Source of the DNA: NCEH01 sp043195135
Lineage (GTDB): Bacteria > Pseudomonadota > Alphaproteobacteria > Rhizobiales > Xanthobacteraceae
Assembly (NCBI RefSeq): GCF_043195135.1
Contig: NZ_JBAFWP010000001.1
Direction: 5' to 3' (one strand)
Length of the DNA: 64,000 bases
In this document: piece after piece, positions 32,801 to 40,930 of the stretch
Numbering within the stretch: the first letter of the stretch is position 1
Layout: each line of letters starts with the position of its first letter
Notes under the pieces: generated by a model
The model's database searches: none
Told to the model about the DNA's origin: nothing
The model's input: the letters and a program-made list of their open reading frames with translations, nothing else
Program-made: the position numbers and the translations under genes

Positions 32801-33773
32801 CGCGGCGCAGGAAGGCGGAAACGCTCTCCCCCGCCACCACGCGCACCCGCAGCGGCAGCATGCCGATGCATGGGCCGAGGATGGTGTCCGCGCCCTCCAT
32901 GTCCGGCGGGCGGGTGGAGGCCATGGCGCCGAACACCACGTCGTCGCGATCCTCCACCTTGGCCAGCAGGAGGCCCCAGAGCGCCTGGATCAGCGAATTG
33001 AAGGTGGCGCCGCTGGCCTGCGCCCGCGCGGCAAGACGGCGCGTGAGATCAACGGAGAAGCCCGCCGTGTGGCTGCGCATGTCGCGCCCCGTCCCGAGCG
33101 CGCGCGCCCGCGCCGCCGGCAGCGGCAAGGCGGTGTCGGCGCCGGCGAGATAGCCCCGCCAATAGCCGAGCCCGGCCCGCTCGCGCCGCGCCAGCGAGGC
33201 CTTCACGAAGGCGCTGAACGGCATCGGGCGCGGCAGTTGCGGTTCCGCGCCGCGCGCATACGCCTGATAGGCCCGCGTCAGCTCATCCTGCAGGATGCCG
33301 ATGCACCAGCCGTCCATCAGGATATGGTGGAAGGAGAACACCACGCGGGCAAGCTCGCGCGTCTCCACCAGCACCCCGACCCGCAGCAGCACGTCGCGCT
33401 GGAGATCGAATGCCGTCTCGCGCTGCGCCTTGGCATAGGCTTCCACCCGCGCCGCGCGCTCCTGCGGCGGCAGGGCGGAAAGATCGACGATGTCGCAGGC
33501 GAAGGGCCGCGTCTTCAGCACGATCTGAAGCGCGCGATCGCCGCCGGTGAGGCGAAACACGGTGCGCAGCATGTCGTGCCGCGCCACCACCAAAGCGAAG
33601 GCGCGATCGAAGGCGGCGACATCCAGCGGGCCGCGAATGGAAAAGCGCATCTGCTGGAAATAGCTGCGCTGCCCCTCCTCCCCCGCCTCGCGCTCCAGCA
33701 GATCATGGAAGGCGACGCCTTCCTGGAACGCGGTCAGCGGGTAGATATCCTTGATATTGTCGCGGCTGATCAT
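29778..33773 (-). CDS. Terminating NRPS module, C-A(Asp-like)-T-TE
   Basis: This protein of 1331 aa has domains C ~5-430 (IYPLTAFQEG, HHILMDGW), A ~469-970 (YTSGTTGQPKG, NGKLDRKAL), T ~992-1058 (GGHSLKAIAL, Ser ~1027) and thioesterase ~1092-1300 (GWSLGAH with Ser1158, GGDHYSM supplying His). Read by eye, the pocket is D-L-T-K-L-G-H-I-G, close to the Asp code D-L-T-K-V-G-H-I-G. The C-domain opening resembles D-L condensation domains that follow epimerases. This fits a place after the A-T-C-A-T-E protein, even though this gene is transcribed first. The TE should release or cyclise the product. ATG 33773 was preferred because C-domain homology starts four residues later. An upstream ATG at 34019 would add 82 Arg/Ser-rich residues encoded inside the preceding gene. 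It starts 19 bp after that gene's stop. Confidence 0.94.
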   Translation of the reverse strand: MISRDNIKDIYPLTAFQEGVAFHDLLEREAGEEGQRSYFQQMRFSIRGPLDVAAFDRAFALVVARHDMLRTVFRLTGGDRALQIVLKTRPFACDIVDLSALPPQERAARVEAYAKAQRETAFDLQRDVLLRVGVLVETRELARVVFSFHHILMDGWCIGILQDELTRAYQAYARGAEPQLPRPMPFSAFVKASLARRERAGLGYWRGYLAGADTALPLPAARARALGTGRDMRSHTAGFSVDLTRRLAARAQASGATFNSLIQALWGLLLAKVEDRDDVVFGAMASTRPPDMEGADTILGPCIGMLPLRVRVVAGESVSAFLRRAQAERMDWLENVHCALADIQAASPLRQGLIGHYFVFENYPLEERFQGAAQELAPGVTIEDVSVYQTSNYDFGVVALPGEALKIVLTFNADVVDPDRVARLAAWLEVLAQQVADAPDRAVEDLTLLDADEHARVMTWGDGGALPAQAENLRTARVALVARQGEAPALRLGDSVVSHAALEQHARRLALRLADLGATPSIPVALHADAGEGLATAMLACLLLGVPYVPLDLPSPPARLAHILADCGARLVLSAAAERLPDLPDGVALLSLEEELERARGAAGEGACADLPPLPADPTAYVIYTSGTTGQPKGVRIGHGALLAYVSWLVRRCGPDFPIRTALLTSPAFDLGYTAVFGALLGGGCLSLLDEDARRDPEQVLALLAAHKLTLLKLTPSYLAMLMATPGSAAAFAGARDLRLILLGGEAQNFADLHQLKRLAPQVSLANHYGPTETTIGCVSGPLDDLAEAGAGPQRIGRPISGARAFVCDRTLRPVPEGIAGELLVGGAGLAQGYVNASPADAARFTRLSLAADAGAGDVPVYRTGDKVRWLPDGQLEFLGRMDDLVKIRGYRVSLKEVEAALRALPQVADAAAVVDARGGAAELFAYVILAEGAPADAGALRAALAARLPPAMVPSRFFPVSRFPMTANGKLDRKALEEHWRAPAAGPRADEPGSALEEGLRKLWKEVLFLEQVGLEEDFFALGGHSLKAIALVSKAKAALGRQLTLRSLFDHPTIRALATYLERPPADAAPSSLLKLRAATPGAPVAFFFPPALGTSTLYRDLTEPLACDVACYGLQAPGFDADMAFAPSLAAAAALFAAQIVPMESAHPLRLVGWSLGAHFALETARLLEARGRAVTLVLLDAAPEERAPEKGATPPAAFTFAQLRTKPYWGRVLAIMEQLPAEDFARIERLAAHHQAIARAHRPEAAPLAAPITCIEAADAVPRAGGAAFRARTRGRFVLHEVGGDHYSMFHPPHVHTVLSLLRQVLSASDACGSGAPAASAAPSPTA

Positions 33774-33792
33774 GAGCGGTCCGATTGCGCCT

Positions 33793-35112
33793 TCAGAATT
33801 TATAGGTGATGCCGGCACCGACGATGTGTTCGTCGAAATTCTGCGAATTGTCCGACGTGATCTGGTGGTTGAATTTGTATCCGTATTCAATGGTCGTGTG
33901 ATCGTTCCAAAGATATTGGCAGCCGATCGAATAGACCGACTCGTCATAGACGATGGGAAGCTGGATCGCCTCCTGGACGATATATTGGAACCGCGCCTCG
34001 ATGAGCGTCTTGGGATCATATTGCTTGCGCAAAGCGATATCGTAAGTATTGATGAAGATGCCCGGCGTGCCGGGATAGACCAGTTCGGACGCGAGGCGGC
34101 TCCAATTGAGCTCGGTGCTCCAGGTGGCGTCCATCTGCCACTTCAGCTTCGCATAGCCCACCAGGGTGCTCACCACGGCGAAGCGTGGATCGGCATAATC
34201 CTGCATCAGATAGCCGAGCTGGCCCGAAATGTTCAGCGCGGGAGTGAAGGCATAGGAAAAGCCCATCGCCGCCAGATAGCCGACGGAATTGCGGTCATAC
34301 AGGTCCGTCATGGTATAAATGGTACGGTCGAGCGCCACCAGCGCATAAATCTTGTCGGTCTTGTTGAAATTATAGCCGACCTTGCTGATCTGATTGAAAT
34401 CGGCCAATTCATAAAGGCTGGTCGAGGCGCCGGTCCCCAGGCTCTGGGAATAGAACTGGCTGTCCTTCATGGAGACCGCGATCTCGCCGAACCAGGGGCC
34501 CTGGTCATAATCCAGCCCGGTCTTGTACTGCTGCTTGGTGATGGTGTTGAGCGCTTTCGGGACGGCGCCGAGCGCGGCATTGGAGACCGCCTGCTGGGTT
34601 GCCTTATAGCTGGAATTGGAGGTCCAATCCTCGTTGATCTTGCCGAAGGCGGAAGGATTGAAGAGATATTCCTTCTTCACCATCGTGTCGTGCAGGACAT
34701 AGTCGGTATATCGATAGGAGGCCACCAGGGCGCCACCGTAATTTCCCTGGTCGTATTTGATGTGGATCGCCGGCGCCGCCACCAGCCCGAGATCGCCGCC
34801 GGTGGGCGGCGGGGTCTCCAGCACGTTGGTGGAATACAGGCTGTCGAACGAGATCTGCGGCGCCACCACCAGCGCGCCGTCGAGATAGCGAAAGCCGGTG
34901 GTGGGCGTGACTTCAGGCACTTTCAGCGGCCGCACCGGCGTCGTGGTGCCGGTGTCCTGGTTGTTTTCCTGGGGCGCATTGGTGGGCAGATTGTCCGCCG
35001 CGGCGCTCAATGCGATGCCGGCAAAGAAAAACAGCGGCGCAAGAACCGGAAGCGGGAGCGGGCGGAAGGACATCGGGCGCCGGGCCCGAGGTCTGAACCG
35101 CCCCTTCCTCAC
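33793..35112 (-). CDS. Outer-membrane beta-barrel protein in the NRPS operon
   Basis: This protein of 439 aa (from GTG 35112) or 426 aa (from ATG 35073) has an N-terminal signal peptide ending near SAAA, a short Pro/Asn-rich linker, and alternating aromatic beta-strand sequence through to a C-terminal Phe (ITYKF). This is the pattern of BBP2/OMP_b-brl-type outer-membrane barrels. The GTG start overlaps the SPFH stop as GTGA, which suggests coupled translation; the downstream ATG also keeps the signal peptide. The NRPS terminating module starts 19 bp after its stop. It could be an outer-membrane exit route or receptor for the lipopeptide, which is inference from the operon. It lacks the periplasmic helical hairpins of a TolC protein. 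Confidence 0.85.
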   Translation of the reverse strand: MRKGRFRPRARRPMSFRPLPLPVLAPLFFFAGIALSAAADNLPTNAPQENNQDTGTTTPVRPLKVPEVTPTTGFRYLDGALVVAPQISFDSLYSTNVLETPPPTGGDLGLVAAPAIHIKYDQGNYGGALVASYRYTDYVLHDTMVKKEYLFNPSAFGKINEDWTSNSSYKATQQAVSNAALGAVPKALNTITKQQYKTGLDYDQGPWFGEIAVSMKDSQFYSQSLGTGASTSLYELADFNQISKVGYNFNKTDKIYALVALDRTIYTMTDLYDRNSVGYLAAMGFSYAFTPALNISGQLGYLMQDYADPRFAVVSTLVGYAKLKWQMDATWSTELNWSRLASELVYPGTPGIFINTYDIALRKQYDPKTLIEARFQYIVQEAIQLPIVYDESVYSIGCQYLWNDHTTIEYGYKFNHQITSDNSQNFDEHIVGAGITYKF

Positions 35113-36662
35113 GGCGCGCGACCCGGGCCGACGGGCGGCTCGTTCGGCGAGAGCCAGGCCGCCCAGGTGGCGAACAGCTCGCGCGCCCCGCCGAGACCGA
35201 GGGGACTGTTGAACAATTGCGTCGCGTGCGGCTGCACCACCGGGTCCGGCCGGTCGCCGCTGGCGAGCGAGGGCGTGCCGGGCGGAACCGCCCCGGGCAA
35301 TACCGCCCCCGGGCGCAGCTGCGGCGGTCCACCCTGCTGGCCGGTGGGCGGCGGCGGGGCGGGCGCAGGCGACCCGGTGGCAATCGCCGCGTCTGTCGCC
35401 TCCTGGCGCACGAAGGGGGCGATGGACTGGGGCAGAAGGCCGTTCTCATACGCCTTGGTGTAGGCGGAAAGGTCGCTGGACCACGCGCCTTGCGGCAGGA
35501 TCGCGCCGCTGCCGCCGGGCGGGCGCTGGCCGAGATCGGGCCGCGAAACATCGAGCGAGCCGGACAGGGCGGCCGAGGGCGCGGGGCGATTGTAATCCGC
35601 GGTCGCGGCGGCGGAATTGCGCGCACCCACGGCGCCGATGGCCCCCAGCCCCGGCGCCTGCGCCTGCGCCTGCTGGGGAGGGGCGGCGGGGGCGGCCGAG
35701 TCCCCGGTATTGAGGATCAGCGGCAGCCCGTTATTGCCGCCCACCACCACGGTCTTGGCATTGGGCGAGGTGGCGAGCAGGACGGTCGCCTCGATGCCGC
35801 GCCATTTCAGATAATTCTCCGAAATGCCGGACTGCACCGTCTCCTGGAATTTGCGGATGCCTTCCGCCTCGATATACTTTCGGTCGGATTCATAATGCTC
35901 ACGCTCCACGCGATATTGCATTTCCTGAACCAATTGTTCCTGCTCGATCTTGCTCTGGATCGCGGCGACGATGCGCGGCGGCAGGGCAACGTCGCGGACC
36001 AGAACGTCGGTGAGGATGATCAGGCAATCCTGCCAATTTCCATTGGCATTCTCCACGTTCACATCGCTCTGGGAGCAGATGTAATTCTTCACACCCGGAT
36101 CGACCACCGCGCGGAACACCCGCTGCATCATGTTTTCGCGCGTCGGGCCATAATAATCGCGCACGGCGAACATGGCGAATTCCCGGCGGGTGGCCGCATT
36201 CACCTCGGGCAGAAGCAGCGTCTCGGCATAGCTCGGGCCGAGCACGGAATTGAGGTGCGGCAGGAATTTCTGGTTCAGGAACCAGCGATAGGTGATCGAA
36301 ATGGAGATGTTCAGGCCGTCGGAGGTGATGGCCACGATGTCCACGTTGCGGGCCTGAAGGCGCAGGTCATAGACATAGATGATGTCCCACGGCCATTTGA
36401 TGGTGATGCCGCTCGGAATGGAGAACCGCAGCTCGGTGCCGCCGAACCGGCGCCACAACACGCCGCCCGAGCCCACCGGCACGTTGACGATCATATAAGG
36501 CGCGAGAAACACCACGAATACGAGCGCGACCAGCAATATCAAGGCGATGCGACGCCGCAGCCGCCCCCAGGGGCCCGGCGCGGCGGGCCCGGCCCCTTCT
36601 TCGATATCGCCCCGCAGGGGCGCATCGTATCCGATTGGGGGCTCTGCCAGCCTGTCGCTCAT
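35109..36662 (-). CDS. SPFH/band-7 domain membrane protein with long Pro/Ala-rich tail
   Basis: This protein of 517 aa has a cytoplasmic N-terminus, one strongly hydrophobic segment at about residues 40-62, then an SPFH/prohibitin-like region to about residue 290. The end of that region is rich in charged, probably helical sequence (IQSKIEQEQLVQEMQY). The remaining ~220 residues are low-complexity Pro/Ala/Gly/Gln, unlike HflC or HflK, and end in an aromatic stretch. SPFH proteins oligomerise on membranes and scaffold other complexes. Its stop overlaps the start of the outer-membrane protein gene, which precedes the terminating NRPS gene, so all three are probably co-translated. ATG 36662 was chosen; GTG 36674 is possible. 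A scaffold for the lipopeptide assembly or export machinery is a hypothesis. Confidence 0.85.
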   Translation of the reverse strand: MSDRLAEPPIGYDAPLRGDIEEGAGPAAPGPWGRLRRRIALILLVALVFVVFLAPYMIVNVPVGSGGVLWRRFGGTELRFSIPSGITIKWPWDIIYVYDLRLQARNVDIVAITSDGLNISISITYRWFLNQKFLPHLNSVLGPSYAETLLLPEVNAATRREFAMFAVRDYYGPTRENMMQRVFRAVVDPGVKNYICSQSDVNVENANGNWQDCLIILTDVLVRDVALPPRIVAAIQSKIEQEQLVQEMQYRVEREHYESDRKYIEAEGIRKFQETVQSGISENYLKWRGIEATVLLATSPNAKTVVVGGNNGLPLILNTGDSAAPAAPPQQAQAQAPGLGAIGAVGARNSAAATADYNRPAPSAALSGSLDVSRPDLGQRPPGGSGAILPQGAWSSDLSAYTKAYENGLLPQSIAPFVRQEATDAAIATGSPAPAPPPPTGQQGGPPQLRPGAVLPGAVPPGTPSLASGDRPDPVVQPHATQLFNSPLGLGGARELFATWAAWLSPNEPPVGPGRAP

Positions 36663-36720
36663 GGATTTACGCACTCATGCTTGGAACATGGTCGAGCGAA
36701 GGGGGCGCCATCGCACGCGC

Positions 36721-36906
36721 CTAATACCGCGGCAGTTTGACGGTGGTGTTGCGGTCACCGTTCGATCCCACGATCACGAGGATCATCAGCCCGACCAGCG
36801 GGGAGAGCGCGATCGACAGGATGAAATAAAGAAAAAAGCCGCCGCGCAGGCCGATGCCGAGGAAACCCACCAGCAGGCTCAGCAGCAGATAGATCATGAT
36901 GGCCAT
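36721..36906 (-). CDS. Small two-segment membrane protein
   Basis: This 61-aa protein consists almost entirely of two hydrophobic stretches (IYLLLSLLVGFLGIG and a second run starting at FFLYFILSI) and a short charged tail, SNGDRNTTVKLPRY. No family was recognised. The ATG at 36906 has GAGGGG about 7 bp upstream. It lies 58 bp before the SPFH gene on the same strand and is probably the first gene of the operon running through to the terminating NRPS module. Small membrane partners of SPFH proteins are known in general, but a direct interaction here is inference. Confidence 0.65.
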   Translation of the reverse strand: MAIMIYLLLSLLVGFLGIGLRGGFFLYFILSIALSPLVGLMILVIVGSNGDRNTTVKLPRY

Positions 36907-36970
36907 GGCACGCCCCTCGCAAACACGCCGGCAAAACGCAAAGACGCCTCAAACTCAAGCGCGGCCGCAG

Positions 36971-36998
36971 GTTCCCGTGTGACTGTTCCCGTGTCACT
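36971..36998. repeat. Tandem 14-bp direct repeat upstream of the SPFH-NRPS operon
   Basis: GTTCCCGTGTGACT is followed at once by GTTCCCGTGTCACT, differing at one base. The pair lies 65-92 bp upstream of the small membrane protein start, inside the 212-bp gap after the DUF697 gene. The placement suits a regulator-binding site, but no regulator or matching family was identified. Confidence 0.5.
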
Positions 36999-37118
36999 CA
37001 AGACCTTGCGGCCGGAACACCTGGATCCGCGCCGGAGCGCGGCACCGCCCCTCGCCCAGCGCGGGACGGGCCGACATGCGGTGAGCGCGACGCACCGGCG
37101 CCGCGCCCACCGGCGATC

Positions 37119-37736
37119 TCACAGGACCGGGGCGACCGGGGTGCCCGCCGGCACTTCGGCGACCGGCTCGACGACCACGGCGTCCTTCTTGCGGCCGCGC
37201 ATGGCATCGCCAGCGCTGGACAGCAGGGTGGACGTGTCGGCGCGGGCCTTTTCGAATTCCTGCACGAAATAGGCGCGCATCTTTTCCGGCTCGAAGTCGA
37301 GCAGCGTGCCGCCGGCCTCGAAATGCTGGGTGAACACCCGGCCGAGCGCGACGGTGGCGGCGGCGGAGAGCGCCGGCATGACGGCCGCGCCGAGCAGGGT
37401 GCCGATGAAGGGCACGGACTTGGCGATGCTGCCGAGGCCGCCGGTGGTCATCACGGCGGGGATGCCGCCGCCGAGCACGGAGGCCGCAACGGCGCGGATG
37501 CGCTCGCGCGAGAACGGCAGGTCATAGACCTTCGCCAGCTCGCCGATCATGGTGTACTGGATGCCCGCCACGCCGGCCACATCCACCACCGGCAGCGGGA
37601 TCAGGCCCATGCCGGCCGCCCAGAGCGCGTGCGAGCGCACGATCTTCTCGGCCTTGTCCTGGTTGGAGACGAGCGGAGCGGACGCCACGGGGCTGTCCAC
37701 ATGCGATTCGTGGTCGTTCTGCACATCGGAAACCAT
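37119..37736 (-). CDS. DUF697 (YcjF-like) membrane-associated protein
   Basis: This 205-aa protein matches the DUF697 pattern: the lead-in KIVRSHALWAAGMGLIPLP, the following VDVAGVAGIQYTMIGELAKVY, then a second hydrophobic block around GGGIPAVMTTGGLGSIAKS. DUF697 proteins are membrane-associated and often linked to small GTPases or stress functions. No GTPase domain is present here. The last ~50 residues are charged and Pro/Val-rich. The start is ATG 37736, preceded by AGGATGACC. It is separated by 212 bp from the next same-strand gene, so it may be its own transcription unit. Its link to the lipopeptide locus rests on location only. Confidence 0.8.
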   Translation of the reverse strand: MVSDVQNDHESHVDSPVASAPLVSNQDKAEKIVRSHALWAAGMGLIPLPVVDVAGVAGIQYTMIGELAKVYDLPFSRERIRAVAASVLGGGIPAVMTTGGLGSIAKSVPFIGTLLGAAVMPALSAAATVALGRVFTQHFEAGGTLLDFEPEKMRAYFVQEFEKARADTSTLLSSAGDAMRGRKKDAVVVEPVAEVPAGTPVAPVL

Positions 37737-38505
37737 GGGGTCATCCTCACGCGGTTGGATAACGAACAGTTTGCGGCCGGACCTGCGCGCCCGACCCGAC
37801 TCGGTGCCCGCGGACGCCGCGCGGCACCGATCTTGCTGGGACCGGGCTCGGCCGGCCCGAAACGATTACAACTCTGATAATACGTACCGATTCGACGCAA
37901 TCCGCGCCTTCGGTTCTAAGCCTTGCCCGCGGCGTGCCGACGGCCTTCGCGAAGCCGCGCACCCGCAGGACCCATCCCGGACATCCTCACGCCGGAAACC
38001 ACCTGGGCAGCCCGGCGCGCGATGCGGCGGGAAACTGACATAAGCAGTTCCAGAAGTCCACATACTTCACGTATTCAATTGTCTGATTTAATATACACCT
38101 GCCGGTACCGATCCAACCTGTAAGCAAACCTGCATTTTTTTGTCATATCGTTGACATCGAGCTACGACACTTCTTCCGCGCTGAAAGACAACTAATCTAC
38201 GGGGCGGACTCGTAGAGCTGTGACTTAACGCTTGCCGAAGGGAAACCGGACGCTGCGAGCTGCACAGACGGCTATGAATCTGCCGGCGGGCGAGGGGCCG
38301 CCCCTGCGCCGGCTGCATCCGGCGGAGGCGAGAAATACAGCCGGTCCGGCGTCACAGGGCTGCCGGGCCGCGCCTCGATGCCGATCAGGGTTATTTTCAA
38401 GAAGACACGATACAACTTTTGGTTTTTTAGATTTCGACACGCTCGCGAATGTGCGGGGGCTCGGCCTTCGGCCCGGAACCGCGCGCCTTGATGAGGAACA
38501 GCGTC
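37737..38505. promoter_or_regulatory. 769-bp divergent intergenic region with AT-rich core
   Basis: No credible gene was found here. The segment 38050-38200 and the stretch near 38395-38440 are strikingly AT-rich for this genome, with runs such as ATTTTTTTGTCATATCG. The region separates the DUF697 gene (minus) from the type II thioesterase gene (plus) and should contain both promoters. TTGACA at about 38151 resembles a -35 box but no paired -10 was convincing. Local palindromes such as CGGTACCG are too short to assign to a regulator. Confidence 0.45.
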
Positions 38506-39378
38506 ATGAACGGCCTTGGTCTCGCCACGCCGTCCTTCGGCCCCGCGCCCCATGCCACCGGCCACGCCGTTAGCCACGCCGTTAGCCATGCCTCCTGGCC
38601 GGGCGCGCGTGACGCGGCAAGCCGCAGATGGCTGCCCCATGCCGAGGCCGGAACCGCGCATTCCCATCGCCTGTTCTGCCTGCCCTTCGCCGGCGGCGGA
38701 GCGAGCAGCTTCATGGGGTTGCGGCGCAATGCCCCAGCCTGGCTCGATGTGCAGCCGATTCAATTGCCGGGACGCGAGAGCCGCACCGCCGAAACCCCAT
38801 TGCGCAGCGTCGAGGCCGTGGTGACCGCCCTTGTGGAGGCGCTGCGCCCCTGGCTCGACCGGCCGTTCGGCCTGCTCGGCTATTCGCTCGGCGCGCGGGT
38901 CGCCCGCGCCCTGATTCTGCAGCTGCGGCGCGAGGACATGCCGCTGCCGCACATCCTGTTTCTCGCCGCCCATCGCGCGCCCAACGCGCCGAGCCGCCGG
39001 CCGCCCCTGCACATGCTGCCCTCGGATGCCTTCTGGGCGCGCCTCGCCGCCTATAACGGCACGCCCTCCGAGGTGCTGGCCAACCAGGAATTGCGCGACC
39101 TGCTGGAACCCATGCTGCGGGCCGATTTCGAGATGGCCGAGGGCGCCATGCCGGCGGCCGCGCCCCTGCCCTGCCCGGTGGTGGCTTTCGCCGGCACCGA
39201 GGACCCGTTTGCCGGGCCGCAGGACATGGCCGGATGGGCCCTGGAAACGCGCGGCGATTTCGAGCTCGTCACGGTGGAAGGCGCGCATTTCTTCCTGCGC
39301 ACCAATGCCCGCTGCTTCATGGATCACGTCTTCTCCCGCGCCGCCCACCGCCTGCTGCCCCACGCCGTCGCCGCCTGA
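38506..39378 (+). CDS. Type II (editing) thioesterase
   Basis: This 290-aa alpha/beta hydrolase belongs to the TEII/GrsT family. It has FCLPFAGGGASSF at the start of the fold, the nucleophile motif GYSLGA (Ser near residue 127), Asp in GTEDPF, and His in GAHFFL. TEII enzymes hydrolyse misprimed or stalled acyl groups from PKS and NRPS carrier proteins. About 50 N-terminal residues, His/Ala-rich, precede the fold, longer than the usual ~240-aa family size. ATG 38506 is preceded by GAGGAA; ATG 38491 is in frame but lacks a site. The gene lies at the right edge of the locus, divergent from the DUF697 gene. Confidence 0.9.
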   Translation: MNGLGLATPSFGPAPHATGHAVSHAVSHASWPGARDAASRRWLPHAEAGTAHSHRLFCLPFAGGGASSFMGLRRNAPAWLDVQPIQLPGRESRTAETPLRSVEAVVTALVEALRPWLDRPFGLLGYSLGARVARALILQLRREDMPLPHILFLAAHRAPNAPSRRPPLHMLPSDAFWARLAAYNGTPSEVLANQELRDLLEPMLRADFEMAEGAMPAAAPLPCPVVAFAGTEDPFAGPQDMAGWALETRGDFELVTVEGAHFFLRTNARCFMDHVFSRAAHRLLPHAVAA

Positions 39379-39412
39379 GCGGACGCGGCGGATCGGGATT
39401 CGGGGTTCGGGC

Positions 39413-39433
39413 CCGCCCGCACGGCGCGGGCGG
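39413..39433 (+). terminator. GC hairpin after the thioesterase gene
   Basis: CCGCCCGC, a 5-base loop ACGGC and GCGGGCGG form a perfect 8-bp stem 35 bp after the thioesterase stop. No T-tract follows, so intrinsic termination is uncertain. The rest of the 331-bp gap 39379-39709, between two convergent genes, shows nothing recognisable. Confidence 0.3.
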
Positions 39434-39709
39434 CGCGAGGCGTCTGGTTTCATAGCCGGGACGAGCGTTGGCCTCGATGCCCTGCGAAAGGTGCCGGTCG
39501 CCGAACGCGCATCCGGCCGACGGCGCATCTGCTGGAGGCCCATCTCACGAAGGCGCATCTCGCAAAGACGCCCGCGACGGAGTTCCCCGCCCGCGTGCGG
39601 TTCCCGGGTTTGGCGCGCCGCAGCCGCACCGATATAGCGCCCCGGCGTCCCGCGTGCCGCGCGGTGCGATGGCCGGGCGAAGGCGCGCCCGGCCCTTCTC
39701 GCAGGGCGC

Positions 39710-40729
39710 CTATTTGCGCGCCGCCGCCAGGACTTCCGTGATGGCGGCGATCACCGCCTTGGGGTCGTCATCCTGGATATAATGTCCCGACTTGGGGATT
39801 AGGCGGTTCACGCCCACCGTGGAATTCGCCGCCAGCCGATCATGCAGCTGCATCCACAGGGCATTGGCCGGCGCGCGCTCGGCCTCGGGCATGTTGGGCA
39901 TGGCGTTGCCGGCGGTCAGCACGATCAGCGGCAGGGCCTTGAAGCTGCCCCGGGCGGCATCGAGCTCGCGATCGTCGCGGGTGGGCGTGGGGGCGTTCAT
40001 CGAGAACATGTTCTCGTGCTCGGACAGCATGGCCTGCCAATAGGAGGTGGTCATGCTCCAGCCGTTCTCGACCGCCGCCAGAGCGGCATCGGCGCCCGCG
40101 GTCACATTGCCGCAATCGGCGAGAATCTGGCTGCCCGGCTTGATATCGCCGACCTTCGCGGCGGCAAGGCACTTATCGAGCAAGGCCCGCTGGCCGGCAT
40201 TGGCCTGGTAATAGGATTGGGTGACCGGCGCCATCAGCCTCTCCTGATTCGCCACCGCCGGGTCCACCAGCACCAGGCCCGCCAGGTCGTCGAGATGGCG
40301 ATCGGCGAAATAGACCGCGTTCATCCCGCCCATGGAATGGGCCACCAGGAGAATGGGCCGCTCGATCTTCGCCGCCAGCAGCATCTTGTGCAGGTCGCGC
40401 GTCATCACCGCCAGGTTCTGCGGCTCGTGCGTCGGATCGCTGAAGCCGAGGCCGGCGCGATCATAGGCGCAGGCACGGGTGAGCTTGGCGATCTCCCCCT
40501 GCACATAGCGCCACGTCACCGAGGTCTCGCCGAAGCCGGCCTCGAAGATCACGGTCGGGCTGCCGCTGCCCTGGCACACCAGGTTCAGCCGCCGGCCGTT
40601 GCCGACATCCACCAGTTCGCCGGGCTTGCCATACAGCGCCTGGTCAAACGGCTGGCCCGTCTGCGCCAGGCAAGGAACGGCCGCCATCACGCTCGCGACG
40701 GCCACAAGACCCAAGTTTAGCCATGACAT
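39710..40729 (-). CDS. Secreted alpha/beta hydrolase
   Basis: This 339-aa protein has a signal peptide (cleavage near CLAQT) and an alpha/beta-hydrolase fold: an oxyanion region at VIFEAGFGETS, the nucleophile in AHSMGG (a GxSxG variant with Ala first), a candidate acidic residue in the central part, and His in KSGHYIQ near the C-terminus. The substrate is unknown; esterase or lipase-like activity is expected in the periplasm. The ATG at 40729 has a strong GGGGGTGG site. It is convergent with the thioesterase gene and is not obviously part of the lipopeptide cluster. Confidence 0.85.
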   Translation of the reverse strand: MSWLNLGLVAVASVMAAVPCLAQTGQPFDQALYGKPGELVDVGNGRRLNLVCQGSGSPTVIFEAGFGETSVTWRYVQGEIAKLTRACAYDRAGLGFSDPTHEPQNLAVMTRDLHKMLLAAKIERPILLVAHSMGGMNAVYFADRHLDDLAGLVLVDPAVANQERLMAPVTQSYYQANAGQRALLDKCLAAAKVGDIKPGSQILADCGNVTAGADAALAAVENGWSMTTSYWQAMLSEHENMFSMNAPTPTRDDRELDAARGSFKALPLIVLTAGNAMPNMPEAERAPANALWMQLHDRLAANSTVGVNRLIPKSGHYIQDDDPKAVIAAITEVLAAARK

Positions 40730-40930
40730 GATCCACCCCCATGCTGCGAGGTGGCCTTAGCCGCAAGATGTTTCAGCGTTACGACGAATCGCGCGGAACT
40801 TCGGATTCATCGTGGTTTCGATCGGATTCGTGTCGATGATCCGGAACTTCGCCCGAATGTGCGGCGAACAGCGCCGAAATCCTGCGGTCATTTGCGGAGA
40901 TCAGCCAGAAATCCGGCACAAAGCCACGAC

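Noticed and set aside
33774..34019. 82-residue N-terminal extension of the terminating NRPS
   Set aside because: It is Arg/Ser-rich, lies in another frame of the outer-membrane protein gene, and has no C-domain similarity.
38095..38125. Possible LuxR-type box around CGGTACCG
   Set aside because: The symmetry covers only 8 bp and no LuxR gene is in the window.
38232..38573. 113-aa plus-strand frame before the thioesterase
   Set aside because: Its composition is shadow-like, it has no family similarity, and it overlaps the real thioesterase start.
40800..40930. Short plus-strand frames between the hydrolase and the quinone oxidoreductase
   Set aside because: They overlap the oxidoreductase on the other strand and have no domain support.
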